A stretch of DNA of 64,000 nucleotides from CAYZTY01 sp964444665 (GCA_964444665.1 CAYUIE010000003.1:236627-300626); one strand, 5' to 3'; counted from the stretch's first letter, positions 37,555-47,455 are shown. Translations and numbers: made by a program. The notes: generated from the letters alone by a model not told the origin.

Positions 37555-39137
37555 GGCTCGAAAGACGTATAATCGCGGCTTTTATTGCAAATCTTTTTTT
37601 CGTATCAGCATTATTCGGCCTGGAGCCAAATGAAATACTCCTTATCGCCAATAGCAATTTACCGGCATCGGTACGCATCGCCGGATATTACTGTAAAAAA
37701 CGTGGCGTACCTCCGAAAAACATACTTGCCCTGCCGCTTGGCCCGGAAGCCGTCGATACTATCAACCGAGCCGAATACCAAAGCCAATTGGCCGCCCCTA
37801 TTCGCAGCAAATTATCGAGCCCTGAATTTTCCGGCAAAATTAAATGTCTACTGACCACATACGGCGTACCATTTAAGGTCGAGGGCCACGGCCCCATAAA
37901 AGGTCAAGAGGAAAATATCAAACGACTGGAGAAACTGGCCGAACAGCAAGCCAGCCAGCTCAAAGATATAATAGAAAAATTAGCGGTTCTATGCAACAAG
38001 CAGAACTCATCAAGACCTCAAATCGGTTCAGGCCAAAACATAAAAGTCCTTTTCAAAGATGCTGAGGTCAAGAGTAAGGCCGCACTGGCACGAATACGGT
38101 CGCTCAAGAATAAGACGCAACAAAAACAGGATTATTGGCGATGGTTTAAGTCTTATGGACAAATTTTTGGCAAAGCCAGGGCATTTCACTTAGCTAAAGA
38201 CAATACTTCGTTGAGGTTAAATATATCTCCTGCTGAAACAAGAAAATTTCAAAGGGACCGTGATTTAATTAAACAGGCCCGCAACAACAACCAGAACATA
38301 GCTGAAAGAATCCGGAGCGATTATTATGATTCAGTTGCTAACGTTAACGGCCTTCTTGAATCAATTAGTGTCCTGACCGTTGATATAGGTCGGCTTAAAG
38401 GCCAGGAGTCAAGTGCCTCTGTCGACAGTGAATTGTCGATGGTTCTCTTTGATAATTATGAATTATACAGATGGCAACCAAACGAGTTTAACACTCGTAT
38501 CATCTGGACGGGGCTCAAGACACTTATGGTCTGCAGGCTTGACGGGCCAAGCGAACAGATAGCAAAAGGTCTTGTGGATAAGGCGATAGCGGCAGAACAA
38601 AATGGTCTCAGAGGAACAGCATATATAGATTCGAGAGGTCTGAAGGATGAAAAGGCATTCAATTCACCCGGCTATTTTGACAAGTCTCTGCGGGATACGG
38701 CTCTGCTGATAAAGAATCATACGCAGATACCGGTGGTCGAAGAGCGAACCGATAAGCTTTTCCAGCCCGGTCAATGTCCCCAAACGGCGATATACTGCGG
38801 CTGGTACAGTGTGAAGAATTACATAGACGCGTTTGATTTTGTTGACGGGGCGGTCGGCTATCATATTGCAAGCTGGGAAGCGGTGGACCTGCGAGACCCG
38901 AACAGCCACCAGTGGTGCCCTGCGATGCTGACCGATGGAATCACCGCCACCATCGGCGCAGTGGCTGAACCATATCTACATTCATTCCCAAATCCACGAG
39001 CATTCCTCAGCGGACTTCTTGCGGGACAATGTTTGGTTGAAGCATACTACAGGACTAAACCGTTCAATTCCTGGCAACTGGTCTTGATTGGCGAGCCGTT
39101 ATACAGACCATTTAAACAACCTGAAAAAGACAGATAA
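37551..39137 (+). CDS. TIGR03790-family protein
   Basis: A 528-residue protein starting at TTG, with an N-terminal hydrophobic segment (IIAAFIANLFFVSALFG) that is probably a signal peptide. The start of the mature part, ILLIANSNLPASVRIAGYYCKKRGVPPKNIL, and the end, GAVGYHIASWEAVDL...HSFPNPRAFLSGLLAGQCLVEAYY, fit TIGR03790. A charged, helical insert of about 170 residues sits in the middle. The function of the family is unknown; it often accompanies polysaccharide loci in this phylum. It is translationally coupled to the sugar transferase. Confidence 0.7.
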   Translation: MRLERRIIAAFIANLFFVSALFGLEPNEILLIANSNLPASVRIAGYYCKKRGVPPKNILALPLGPEAVDTINRAEYQSQLAAPIRSKLSSPEFSGKIKCLLTTYGVPFKVEGHGPIKGQEENIKRLEKLAEQQASQLKDIIEKLAVLCNKQNSSRPQIGSGQNIKVLFKDAEVKSKAALARIRSLKNKTQQKQDYWRWFKSYGQIFGKARAFHLAKDNTSLRLNISPAETRKFQRDRDLIKQARNNNQNIAERIRSDYYDSVANVNGLLESISVLTVDIGRLKGQESSASVDSELSMVLFDNYELYRWQPNEFNTRIIWTGLKTLMVCRLDGPSEQIAKGLVDKAIAAEQNGLRGTAYIDSRGLKDEKAFNSPGYFDKSLRDTALLIKNHTQIPVVEERTDKLFQPGQCPQTAIYCGWYSVKNYIDAFDFVDGAVGYHIASWEAVDLRDPNSHQWCPAMLTDGITATIGAVAEPYLHSFPNPRAFLSGLLAGQCLVEAYYRTKPFNSWQLVLIGEPLYRPFKQPEKDR

Positions 39138-39148
39138 TTACTGTCATA

Positions 39149-39874
39149 TCAGCCGACTTGCCTCTGACGGCGTAAAGCAAAGACATATAGAGTAGCAACA
39201 ACCACGATACCGGCGACAGCGGAAATCACATCAGCAATCGCTGGACCACGGGCAGTTATGAGCGAGAAAAGCTTTACAACCAGCAAGAAACCAATCGGCA
39301 GAACCGACGCATAGATAATCCACCCTGCCCGGGGTGCCTTATGCGATAGGAAACGTTGAAGGTATTGGACCCAAAGTAAGGTAAGAAAAGCGTAAGCAAA
39401 CAAATGAAATATCGCGCTGGCAAAGGGAAAAAATGAAGCCATAGACACACGGAACACATTCGTAGAAACAAAGATAATTGTCCCCGTAACGATAATGGAG
39501 GCGGGCCAAAAACTTAAGAGTGAAAGCAGAACCAGCCCGGCGGTTGTTCCCATAAGATTGGCGAGAAAATCACTTGCATCAGTGCTTCGACCCACATAGC
39601 CCTGAAGCCATTCATCAATCACACCATACCAGACCATTATCAACAATGTCCACCAAACCGGCGCCCTTCGCCAATTGACTTTCCTGTCAGGACTAATAGC
39701 AAACCACCATAAAGAAACCAGGGCGAGATAGGCAATGAAATGCGCGGATTTGTCGGATACTTGTGCCCTGCGCATCCAATATGGTATCGCCGGCCAATGT
39801 GTAGCAATAAAAATAACCGGCCAATAAATTAACAGTGCTGTTAATATTACCTTTTGTCTTCGAAAGAAAGTCAC
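39149..39874 (-). CDS. VanZ-like membrane protein
   Basis: A 241-residue protein with about seven hydrophobic segments. SDKSAHFIAYLALVSLWW and GVIDEWLQGYVGRSTDASDFLANLMGTTAG carry the VanZ pattern (DKxxHxxxY, then DExxQxxxxxRxxxxxDxxxN). Members are seen near exopolysaccharide and exosortase loci, but their role is unclear. It is the only minus-strand gene in the polysaccharide region and is convergent with the TIGR03790 gene. Confidence 0.82.
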   Translation of the reverse strand: MTFFRRQKVILTALLIYWPVIFIATHWPAIPYWMRRAQVSDKSAHFIAYLALVSLWWFAISPDRKVNWRRAPVWWTLLIMVWYGVIDEWLQGYVGRSTDASDFLANLMGTTAGLVLLSLLSFWPASIIVTGTIIFVSTNVFRVSMASFFPFASAIFHLFAYAFLTLLWVQYLQRFLSHKAPRAGWIIYASVLPIGFLLVVKLFSLITARGPAIADVISAVAGIVVVATLYVFALRRQRQVG

Positions 39875-40019
39875 AAAAACACCTTAATTGCTTCAAAATG
39901 CAACACTTACGATAGACGCCCCGCAGTAAATAATATTGTTTCCGATTAACCAACGCTTTCATTTTATTCGGTAAAAAGCTATTATGTAACAAATAAATTA
40001 TGGTTTCTGGAGAAATTAA

Positions 40020-40343
40020 ATGTTGCAAAGACTAATACAGGAAATTACAGCGGAGCCGACGTGGGGAATGATAGGCTTCCTGGGACAGGCGGTCTTCGGT
40101 ACAAGATTCATACTCCAGTGGATAGTCAGCGAATACAAGAAAAAATCGCATGTGCCAACGGCTTTTTGGTTTCTATCACTGCTGGGAAGCCTTATACTGC
40201 TCGTCTATTCCATTCACAGAGAAGAGCCGGTATTTATCTTGGGATTTTCGCTCAACACTTTCATCTACCTGCGCAACATTCATTTAATATACACTAATTC
40301 CAAAGCCAGTAAGGAAACGTCCATCGTTCAAGAGGTGGACTAA
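40020..40343 (+). CDS. lipid A biosynthesis N-terminal (LABN) domain protein
   Basis: A 107-residue membrane protein with three hydrophobic segments. GFLGQAVFGTRFILQWIVSEYKKKSHVPTAFWFLSLLGS and a final FSLNTFIYLRNIHLIY match the LABN domain, a small fold related to SWEET/PQ-loop transporters that is often linked to lipid-linked sugar enzymes. Start ATG follows GGAGAAATTAA. It is 28 bases before the next gene. Confidence 0.82.
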   Translation: MLQRLIQEITAEPTWGMIGFLGQAVFGTRFILQWIVSEYKKKSHVPTAFWFLSLLGSLILLVYSIHREEPVFILGFSLNTFIYLRNIHLIYTNSKASKETSIVQEVD

Positions 40344-40371
40344 AAGACACATTATGTAGAGGGCGTACAAA

Positions 40372-41745
40372 ATGAAAACCGCGATTCCAATAACGATTTT
40401 TATTTTGTTATCCTGTGCGGTCTTTTCTGTACAGGGAGAGGAAACAACAGAAACTGAAATCAGCAGGCCGGCTGTTACACCTCTGAGGAAATTGCAGCTT
40501 CCGGAGCCGAAGCTGACCGGCATTTTAAGTGTTGAAGAAGCACTGGCTGCTCGTCGGAGTATACGGCAGTTTACCAAAGAAGAACTGGACTTGGAACAGG
40601 TAGCCCAGCTCGCATGGGCGGGACAGGGAATAACACAAAAGGAAACTGGCTATCGGACGGCACCCTCCGCCGGCGCGATTTATCCGATAAGGCTTTACTT
40701 TATCATTAAGGGCGGGATGTATGTCTACGAGCCAGGCACGCACAGCCTCGAGAAACTAATTAACCGGGACCTGCGAAACGCAATCTCACAGGCGGCATTA
40801 AGGCAACAGTCTCTTGCGAAAGCGGCCTGTAATATTCTTATCGCCGGCTCGGTGAAAAAAGTCGCAGCCAAATATGGGCTAAGGGCACGCCAATATATGC
40901 TTTTGGAAGCCGGACATATTGCCCAGAATATTCATCTTCAGGCAGTAAGTTTGGGGCTGGGCTCGGTACCAATTGGCGCTTTTGAGGACCGGAAGGTTGA
41001 AAAAATTTGCGGACTGCCCTCTGAAGAGCAGGCAATTTACCTGCTTGCCGTTGGTCATCCTGCAGGTGTAGTGCCAACACACAGAAAAAAAGTTGACAAG
41101 CGACAAATCCCAGCTCAATCAAAAAACCTTGAAGCGAAAAAAACGCTATTGATAATCGCCGAAGAAGAATTTCAGGACCAAGAGTTTTTCGACATTCAGG
41201 ATATTCTCGATATAGCAGGAATCCAGACAACAGTAGCAAGCTGGCAATTGGGAATACTGACCGGTGAAATGGAAGGTAAAATCGAAGCAACGGTTCTTGT
41301 AAATGATGTTAATGTTGATGATTACGACGCGATAGTCATTATTGGCAGTTCTGAGTTAAAAAAACACTCTGAGGATGAAGCCGTATTAGACATGGTCCGG
41401 CAGGTAGTTAAAAAACAGAAAATTCTTGCGGCAATCGATGAAGGACCAAGGATTCTGGCTGAAGCAGGTGTGCTCCGAGGTGTTATAGCCACATGCGTCA
41501 GGAGTCAGCGACGGCAATTACTCAAAGCCCAGGCCAAGTATACAGGCGGCAGTGTAGAGCAAGATGGGCTGATAATAACTGCAGACGGGCAAAAGTCTAC
41601 AAGCCAATTCTCGCGGACGCTCATCGGGGCCATGCTCGGCATAGGACCGAAACCGAGAGATGAACAAGATATTGGTCGATACGTACACAGAAAAATTAAG
41701 GAACGCCGAGAAAAATACCAGACTCAGACTCCGGAAGAAAAATAA
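40372..41745 (+). CDS. exported SagB-type nitroreductase fused to a DJ-1/PfpI domain
   Basis: A 457-residue protein with an N-terminal export signal (IPITIFILLSCAVFSVQG); LLSC could also be a lipobox. Residues about 52-232 form a SagB-like flavin nitroreductase: RRSIRQFTKEEL, TAPSAGAIYPIRLYF, and GHIAQNIHLQAVSLGLGSVPIGAF. Residues 256-425 form a DJ-1/PfpI domain. Where DJ-1 proteins have the nucleophile Cys, this one has Asp356 (AAIDEGPRIL), so the classical Cys chemistry is lost. Two flavin/redox-type domains in one exported chain is unusual. The substrate is unknown. Confidence 0.8.
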   Translation: MKTAIPITIFILLSCAVFSVQGEETTETEISRPAVTPLRKLQLPEPKLTGILSVEEALAARRSIRQFTKEELDLEQVAQLAWAGQGITQKETGYRTAPSAGAIYPIRLYFIIKGGMYVYEPGTHSLEKLINRDLRNAISQAALRQQSLAKAACNILIAGSVKKVAAKYGLRARQYMLLEAGHIAQNIHLQAVSLGLGSVPIGAFEDRKVEKICGLPSEEQAIYLLAVGHPAGVVPTHRKKVDKRQIPAQSKNLEAKKTLLIIAEEEFQDQEFFDIQDILDIAGIQTTVASWQLGILTGEMEGKIEATVLVNDVNVDDYDAIVIIGSSELKKHSEDEAVLDMVRQVVKKQKILAAIDEGPRILAEAGVLRGVIATCVRSQRRQLLKAQAKYTGGSVEQDGLIITADGQKSTSQFSRTLIGAMLGIGPKPRDEQDIGRYVHRKIKERREKYQTQTPEEK

Positions 41746-41841
41746 AGGCAAAAATAACAGGACCCAGAGGATGATAGCTTGTGGCGGCCTTCGAATTACC
41801 GTGGCCGGTTTATTGAAGACATTATTACTGGATTCTGCATA

Positions 41842-42606
41842 CTACCTTCTGACGGGGATTTGGTTTTCGGCAAGATAATCCTTCACATCTTTTATAGTAT
41901 ATTCACCATAGTGAAAAATGGATGCGGCCAGCACGGCGTCGGCATTTCCTTCCTTGAGGACATGGACCATACTGTCCAATGAGCCTGCACCTCCCGAGGC
42001 GATAACGGGAATATTAACGGCATCGGCGACCGCGGCGGTTAGCTCGACGTCGTAGCCCGCTTTTGTTCCATCAGCATCCATACTGGTAAGCAATATCTCG
42101 CCGGCACCAAGCTTCTCCGCTTTTGCAGCCCATTCAACGGCATCAAGGTCGGCCGGTTCAGAACCCGCCTTTATACATACCTGCCAACGACCTTCATCTT
42201 TCTCAGAACGTCTTGCATCGATAGCAAGAACCACACACTGATTGCCGAATCGCTCGGCGGCCTTTGTAATCATACTCGGATTCTGAACAGCGGCGGTATT
42301 AACGGAAACCTTCTCGGCACCGCTTCTTAAAAGCAAGTCGACTTCATCATCTGTCGTTATACCCCCACCAACTGTAAAGGGGATGAAGACGTTTTCGGCA
42401 ACTCTCTCGACCAGCTCCACAATCGTTTTACGGGAGCGGATAGTGGCGGTAATATCCAGAAAGACCAGTTCATCGGCTCCGGCCTGGCTATACTGCGCAC
42501 CCAGCTCGACAGGGTCTCCGGCGTCACGAAGATTGAGGAAACTTACGCCCTTTACGACACGGTTGTCTTTCACATCCAAGCAGGGGATAACTCTTTTAGT
42601 CAGCAT
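41842..42606 (-). CDS. hisF: imidazole glycerol phosphate synthase, cyclase subunit
   Basis: A 254-residue (beta/alpha)8 enzyme of histidine synthesis. It has KRVIPCLDVKDNRVVKG (catalytic Asp near residue 11), VLAIDARRSE (second Asp) and the phosphate-binding IASGGAGSLDS. It works with HisH to make IGP and AICAR from PRFAR. ATG 42606 is chosen because it follows the hisH stop; a TTG six bases earlier would overlap it. Confidence 0.95.
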   Translation of the reverse strand: MLTKRVIPCLDVKDNRVVKGVSFLNLRDAGDPVELGAQYSQAGADELVFLDITATIRSRKTIVELVERVAENVFIPFTVGGGITTDDEVDLLLRSGAEKVSVNTAAVQNPSMITKAAERFGNQCVVLAIDARRSEKDEGRWQVCIKAGSEPADLDAVEWAAKAEKLGAGEILLTSMDADGTKAGYDVELTAAVADAVNIPVIASGGAGSLDSMVHVLKEGNADAVLAASIFHYGEYTIKDVKDYLAENQIPVRR

Positions 42607-42608
42607 TT

Positions 42609-43217
42609 TCAACCAACCTCACGACAAATCCTTTCGAAATTGCGTAAAACTTTCAATCCGACTTCACCGCTCTTTTCCGGATGAAACTGTACACCGAAGA
42701 TGTTTCCCTTCTGCACCGTCGCGGGAAGCTTGAAACCATAATCGGTATACCCAACGTATGTATCGATATCGCTCGGTTCGGCATAATAAGAGTGAGCGAA
42801 GTAAAAATACTCCTTGTCCCTTAGTCCCTTGAATAATTCCATTTCGGACGGGAATGTAACCATGTTCCAGCCCATATGTGGAACAATTTGCTGGGGCGGT
42901 AACGGCCGGACATTTCCTCTAATCAGTCCAAGGCCTTTATGCCGGCCGTGCTCAGAGCTTTGTTCGAAAAGCAACTGATGGCCGACACAGATACCAAGCA
43001 GAAACTTGCCGGCAACAACGGCTTCTTTTATCAACTGAGCAGTGAGACCGAGCTGGCTCATTGCATAGCCGAACGCCGCAACTCCGGGAAGGATAATGCC
43101 GTCAGCTTTTTTAATCCTCTCCGGTTTGCTGGACAGTTCCACTTCACAACCGATATGGGAAAGGGCATTACACACGCTTTTGACATTGCCTACGTTGTAA
43201 TCGATTACGAGTATCAC
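42609..43217 (-). CDS. hisH: imidazole glycerol phosphate synthase, glutaminase subunit
   Basis: About 202 residues. The frame is open back to 43370, but the fold begins ILVIDYNVGNVKSV, so the GTG at 43217, just after the nadE stop at 43237, is the likely start. The triad is visible: Cys in LLGICVGHQLL, and His/Glu in FGVQFHPEKSG. It hydrolyses glutamine and passes ammonia to HisF, encoded directly downstream. Confidence 0.92.
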   Translation of the reverse strand: MILVIDYNVGNVKSVCNALSHIGCEVELSSKPERIKKADGIILPGVAAFGYAMSQLGLTAQLIKEAVVAGKFLLGICVGHQLLFEQSSEHGRHKGLGLIRGNVRPLPPQQIVPHMGWNMVTFPSEMELFKGLRDKEYFYFAHSYYAEPSDIDTYVGYTDYGFKLPATVQKGNIFGVQFHPEKSGEVGLKVLRNFERICREVG

Positions 43218-43236
43218 CAAAATATCCAAATGAAAA

Positions 43237-44883
43237 TCAGGGGCTTGTTTGGTCGGCATAACGGTTGGTAATAGGAAGTCTGCGGTCCCTTCCAAAAGCC
43301 TTGGGTGTGATTTTAACGCCGGGCGGTGACTGCCTGCGTTTATATTCATTGTTGTCAACCATACGAACAACGCGATTTACCTCCTCGGCCGGCAGGCCCT
43401 GCTCGACGAGCTGCCTGGCGGATTTGTCCTGTTCGACATAGGCCTTCAGGATTTTGTCTAACAACTGATAATCGGGCAGCGAGTCGGTATCCTTCTGGTT
43501 GGGGCGAAGCTCGGCAGTGGGCGGCCTTTTTATTACGCTGGCAGGTATTACTTCACGGCCGGCGGTGCGATTTATGTATTCGGCAATCTGGTAAACCATT
43601 GTCTTGGGGACGTCCTTTATCACGGCGAAGCCGCCGGCAGTATCACCATATAAGGTCGTATAACCTACGGCAATCTCGCTTTTATTGCCGGTGGTCAAGA
43701 CCATCCAGCCGAATTGATTACTTAGGGCCATCAGGATACAGCCGCGAATCCTGGCCTGCAGGTTTTCATAAGCAATGCCGTTTCTATCCCAGCCTGTAAC
43801 GTCACTCAAGGTCCTGTGAAACTCGTCAAGGCAGGGCTCTATCGGAATGGTTAAAAGCCGAACACCAAGGTTCTGGGCCTGTCTGGCGGCATCGGCTATT
43901 GTCTCCGGATGGTTAAAATTCGAAGGCATCGTAACGGCAGTTACGTTCTCAGAACCGAGAGCTGCGACCGCAATCGCAGAGGTTACCGAGGAATCTATAC
44001 CTCCGCTTAAACCGAGCACAACCTTTTCGAAGCTGTTTTTCCTGATATAATCTCGGGTCCCGAGTACAAGCGCAAGGTAAACTTCCTGCATAAGCTCCAC
44101 AGGCTCAAATGCAGGTCTATCGACGGCCTTGAGATTAATGGTGCCAGCCTGGTCAGGGACAAGCTCGGATATCAGCAAATCCTCTTCAAAGGCCTTCGCA
44201 CAGGCAAGTACCCCCCCTGCCGAATCGACGAACATACTCTGGCCGTCAAAAACCAGCTCGTCCTGGCCGCCAATAATATTGCAGTAGCCCACTGGACAGT
44301 TAAACATTTTGGCACACCGGCTTAGAATTTCCCGCCTCTGGTCTATCTTACCGATGTGGAAAGGAGAAGCCGAGATATTCAAGATGCACTTTTTCTTCGG
44401 GGAGTCTTCAAAAAACCGCTGAACTTGTTCGCCCTGCCATATATCCTCGCAGATTGTAACAATAAAATTGATGCCCTTAATATCTACGTTCACGGTTTCA
44501 GTGCCGGGCTGAAAATACCTTTTTTCGTCAAACACACCGTAGTTTGGCAGCACTCTCTTTCGATAAACTTTCTCGATTAGGCCACCGGCCAATATAGCGG
44601 CGGCATTGTAGCAGACCTCCTTCGAGCGTTCGGCAAAGCCGGCAACGATTGTCATTTCGGGACACTCGGCCGCGAGCTTCTTAACGGCTGAGTAATTATC
44701 CTGCAAAAAATGTTCTTTTAGCAGCAAGTCTTCCGGCGGATAGCCGCAAACGGCAAGCTCGCCAAAGACGAGTAAATCAAGCCGTTGGCGAAGAGCCTTC
44801 TCGTAGATTTTGCGCATCGACTCGATGTTGCCGGCAAAATCACCCAAAGCGGGATTAAATTGTCCCAGTCCTACTCGCAACAA
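43237..44883 (-). CDS. nadE: glutamine-dependent NAD+ synthetase
   Basis: A 548-residue two-domain enzyme. The N-terminal nitrilase-type amidase has Glu in FGELAVCGYPPEDLL, Lys in RKRVLPNYGVFDE and Cys in TICEDIW. The C-terminal synthetase has the PP-loop LGLSGGIDSSVTSAIAV and TTGNKSEIAVGYTTLYGDTAGGFAVIKDVPK. It makes NAD+ from deamido-NAD+, ATP and glutamine. It is upstream of hisH/hisF on the same strand, so the three are probably co-transcribed. Confidence 0.95.
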   Translation of the reverse strand: MLRVGLGQFNPALGDFAGNIESMRKIYEKALRQRLDLLVFGELAVCGYPPEDLLLKEHFLQDNYSAVKKLAAECPEMTIVAGFAERSKEVCYNAAAILAGGLIEKVYRKRVLPNYGVFDEKRYFQPGTETVNVDIKGINFIVTICEDIWQGEQVQRFFEDSPKKKCILNISASPFHIGKIDQRREILSRCAKMFNCPVGYCNIIGGQDELVFDGQSMFVDSAGGVLACAKAFEEDLLISELVPDQAGTINLKAVDRPAFEPVELMQEVYLALVLGTRDYIRKNSFEKVVLGLSGGIDSSVTSAIAVAALGSENVTAVTMPSNFNHPETIADAARQAQNLGVRLLTIPIEPCLDEFHRTLSDVTGWDRNGIAYENLQARIRGCILMALSNQFGWMVLTTGNKSEIAVGYTTLYGDTAGGFAVIKDVPKTMVYQIAEYINRTAGREVIPASVIKRPPTAELRPNQKDTDSLPDYQLLDKILKAYVEQDKSARQLVEQGLPAEEVNRVVRMVDNNEYKRRQSPPGVKITPKAFGRDRRLPITNRYADQTSP

Positions 44884-44943
44884 CTTACTAATCCTTGAAT
44901 CAAATTCGAAATGACAACCCGCAGATTCTATTCCGACGAAACA

Positions 44944-46281
44944 CTACAGAATCGGCAGATATTTATCTATCTCATACTGGTGGACGTGACTGCGGTATTC
45001 AGCCCACTCGATTTTTTTACTGGCGATGAACTTCTCAAAAATATGCTCACCAAGCGCTTCCCGGACAAGCTGGCTATTTTCGGTGCAGGTGATCGCCTCG
45101 CCGAGACTGCCCGGTAACGATTCTATGCCCTTAGCGCTAAGCTCGCTGTCGGTCATACCATAAATATCCTGCTCGACAGGCTCGGGCAAAGGATATTTTT
45201 CCTCGATTCCCTTCAATCCCGCGGCCAGCATAACCGAAAAGGCCAGGTAAGGATTGCAGGCGGGGTCCGGACAGCGAAATTCTATCCTCGTAGCCTTTTC
45301 CTTTCCGGGTTTGTACATCGGCACACGGACAAGGGCCGAGCGGTTACGCCTGCCCCAGGAAATATAGACCGGCGCCTCATAGCCCGGCACAAGGCGTTTG
45401 TAACTGTTGACCCACTGAGCCACGACGGAACTCATCTCCCTCGCATGGGCCAGTATTCCTGCGATATAATGCCTGGCCACCTCGCTCAAATGATATTCGT
45501 CATTCGCGTCGAAAAAGGCGTTACGCTCATCGCGGAAAAGCGATTGATGCGTGTGCATACCGCTACCGTTCTGGCCGGCGACGGGTTTCGGCATAAAGGT
45601 GGCGTAGATTCCGTGTTTGAGGGCAACCTCTTTAAGAATCAGCCGATAGGCCATAGTGGTGTCTGCCATTTTCAGCGCCTCGGCATACCGCAGGTCAATT
45701 TCATGCTGACTGGGCGCAACCTCGTGGTGGCTGTACTCGACCGGAATATCCATATCATGCAGGGCCTCGATAGTATCTCTTCGCCAGCGGCTGGCCAAAT
45801 CAAGTGGCGTCATATCGAAGTACCCGCCGAGGTCAAGGAAATCGGTGCCCGCGGAATTCTTGAAATAGAAAAACTCCAGCTCAGGGCCGACATAAAATGT
45901 GTAACCGAGCTGCTCAGCCTTTTTCAGATTACGTTTGAGCGCTCCTCGCGGGTCGCCGATATAATCGGAGCCGTCAGGGTTGAGAATGTCGCAAAACATT
46001 CGTGCCGTTTTTCCCCGTCCGCCGTCAGCCCAGGGAAGAATCACAAATGTCGACAGGTCGGGCTTTGCCACCATATCACTCTCATCGATACGTGCGTAGC
46101 CCTGGATACTGGAGCCATCGAAACCCATCCCCTCGTCGATAGCGTTTTCCAGCTCATCCGGTGTTATCTCAAAGCTTTTAAGGAATCCCAAAACATCGGT
46201 GAACCACAATCTAATGCTGTGAATCTCCTGGTCCTTGACTGTCCTGAGAATACCGGCTTTTTCTTTGGCAAACTGTGACAT
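44944..46281 (-). CDS. glnA: glutamine synthetase, type I
   Basis: A 445-residue enzyme of the GlnA family, which makes glutamine from glutamate, ammonia and ATP. GFDGSSIQGYARIDESDM is the N-terminal signature, VEYSHHEVAPSQHEIDLRY and PVAGQNGSGMHTHQSL the metal and ATP sites, and NRSALVRVP the Arg flap. The C-terminus lacks the adenylylation-site Tyr motif of enterobacterial enzymes; its length fits the unadenylylated GSI-alpha type. It lies upstream of nadE, a glutamine user. Confidence 0.95.
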   Translation of the reverse strand: MSQFAKEKAGILRTVKDQEIHSIRLWFTDVLGFLKSFEITPDELENAIDEGMGFDGSSIQGYARIDESDMVAKPDLSTFVILPWADGGRGKTARMFCDILNPDGSDYIGDPRGALKRNLKKAEQLGYTFYVGPELEFFYFKNSAGTDFLDLGGYFDMTPLDLASRWRRDTIEALHDMDIPVEYSHHEVAPSQHEIDLRYAEALKMADTTMAYRLILKEVALKHGIYATFMPKPVAGQNGSGMHTHQSLFRDERNAFFDANDEYHLSEVARHYIAGILAHAREMSSVVAQWVNSYKRLVPGYEAPVYISWGRRNRSALVRVPMYKPGKEKATRIEFRCPDPACNPYLAFSVMLAAGLKGIEEKYPLPEPVEQDIYGMTDSELSAKGIESLPGSLGEAITCTENSQLVREALGEHIFEKFIASKKIEWAEYRSHVHQYEIDKYLPIL

Positions 46282-46357
46282 AACTTAACCCTTTATTTTA
46301 CAGTGGCAGATTTAATTTTACGTCCTTCACGTAGAAAAGGCCTTAGACCATTTCCAT

Positions 46358-46446
<89 letters not shown>

Positions 46447-46643
46447 AAAATACTCCGCAAAAATGGTTGCGTTGTAAAGGTACACATAGTTAATCGATTT
46501 TGCAAGAAGATTGAGCTGTGATTTACTCTTTAAGAACGGTTAAAAGCTGCTTACTTCTTAAAAACCGCCCGAATTTAGTTGAAAGCCCAGGGATCAATCT
46601 CTAAAATCGCGATGTAAATCGCAGACAACAGGGAGTAGAAAAA

Positions 46644-47366
46644 ATGTACGTTATACCAGCAATTGACCTTATATCAGGCAAGTGTGTAAGGCTCATTCAG
46701 GGTGAATATGACCGAGAAATCACCTATGAAGAAAACCCGGTCAGGCAGGCCCATCAGTTTATATCAGAAGGCGCTGAGTGGCTGCACATAGTGGACCTCG
46801 ACGGGGCCCGGATGGGAAAGCCGGTCAATATTGAGCCGGTGCGGGCTATAGCAGAGCTTGGGCAGTTAAAGATTGAACTTGGCGGTGGAATTCGAGATAA
46901 AGCCTCTATTGCCCGGATGCTTGATATGGGTCTTGAGCGTTTGATAATCGGGACGAAGGCGGTTCAAGATTTCGACTGGTTCAGTCAAATGGCAACCGAA
47001 TTCAGCGGCAGAATCGTCTTAGGGCTGGACGCCCGCGGCGCTAAACTGGCATCCGACGGCTGGACAGAAGACACTAAAGGGGAGCTGATTGAATTCGCAA
47101 AGCAGGCGATAAAGCTGCCCATTGCCGCTATAATTTATACTGATATCAGCAAAGACGGAATGCTCGCCGGACCGAACCTTGAGCGAACAAAAGCTGTAGT
47201 AAATGCGGTTGATGTGCCGGTAATAGCGGCAGGCGGCGTAAGCAGCACAGAAGACATAAAAGCTCTGGCGCAAGCAGGCGTTTCGGGCGCGATAATCGGC
47301 CGGGCTCTTTATGAAGGCCGGCTGACCCTGACCGAGGCTATCAAGACGGCAAAAGAATGTAAATAA
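46644..47366 (+). CDS. hisA: HisA isomerase of histidine biosynthesis
   Basis: A 240-residue (beta/alpha)8 enzyme that opens the ribose ring of ProFAR to give PRFAR, the substrate of HisF/HisH. It has VIPAIDLISGKCVRLIQGEYD (catalytic Asp), IELGGGIRDKA, IIYTDISKDGM (second Asp) and VIAAGGVSS. ATG follows AGGGAG. It is on the other strand from hisF and hisH, separated by glnA, nadE and tRNA-Ser, so the his genes are scattered. Confidence 0.95.
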   Translation: MYVIPAIDLISGKCVRLIQGEYDREITYEENPVRQAHQFISEGAEWLHIVDLDGARMGKPVNIEPVRAIAELGQLKIELGGGIRDKASIARMLDMGLERLIIGTKAVQDFDWFSQMATEFSGRIVLGLDARGAKLASDGWTEDTKGELIEFAKQAIKLPIAAIIYTDISKDGMLAGPNLERTKAVVNAVDVPVIAAGGVSSTEDIKALAQAGVSGAIIGRALYEGRLTLTEAIKTAKECK

Positions 47367-47426
47367 AACCCTCAAAAGTAACGATATTGTAATAACTCAG
47401 GCCGGCATAGTTTTGTAACAGCATAT

Positions 47427-47455
47427 TTGCAATTTGGCTGACGATGCAGTATAAT
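47427..47455 (+). promoter_or_regulatory. ssrA promoter
   Basis: TTGCAA (47427-47432), 17 bases, TATAAT (47450-47455), 27 bases before the mature 5' end of tmRNA. Confidence 0.65.

Noticed and set aside
45445..46278. 277-codon plus-strand frame opposite glnA
   Set aside because: Antisense shadow of glutamine synthetase with no motif of its own.
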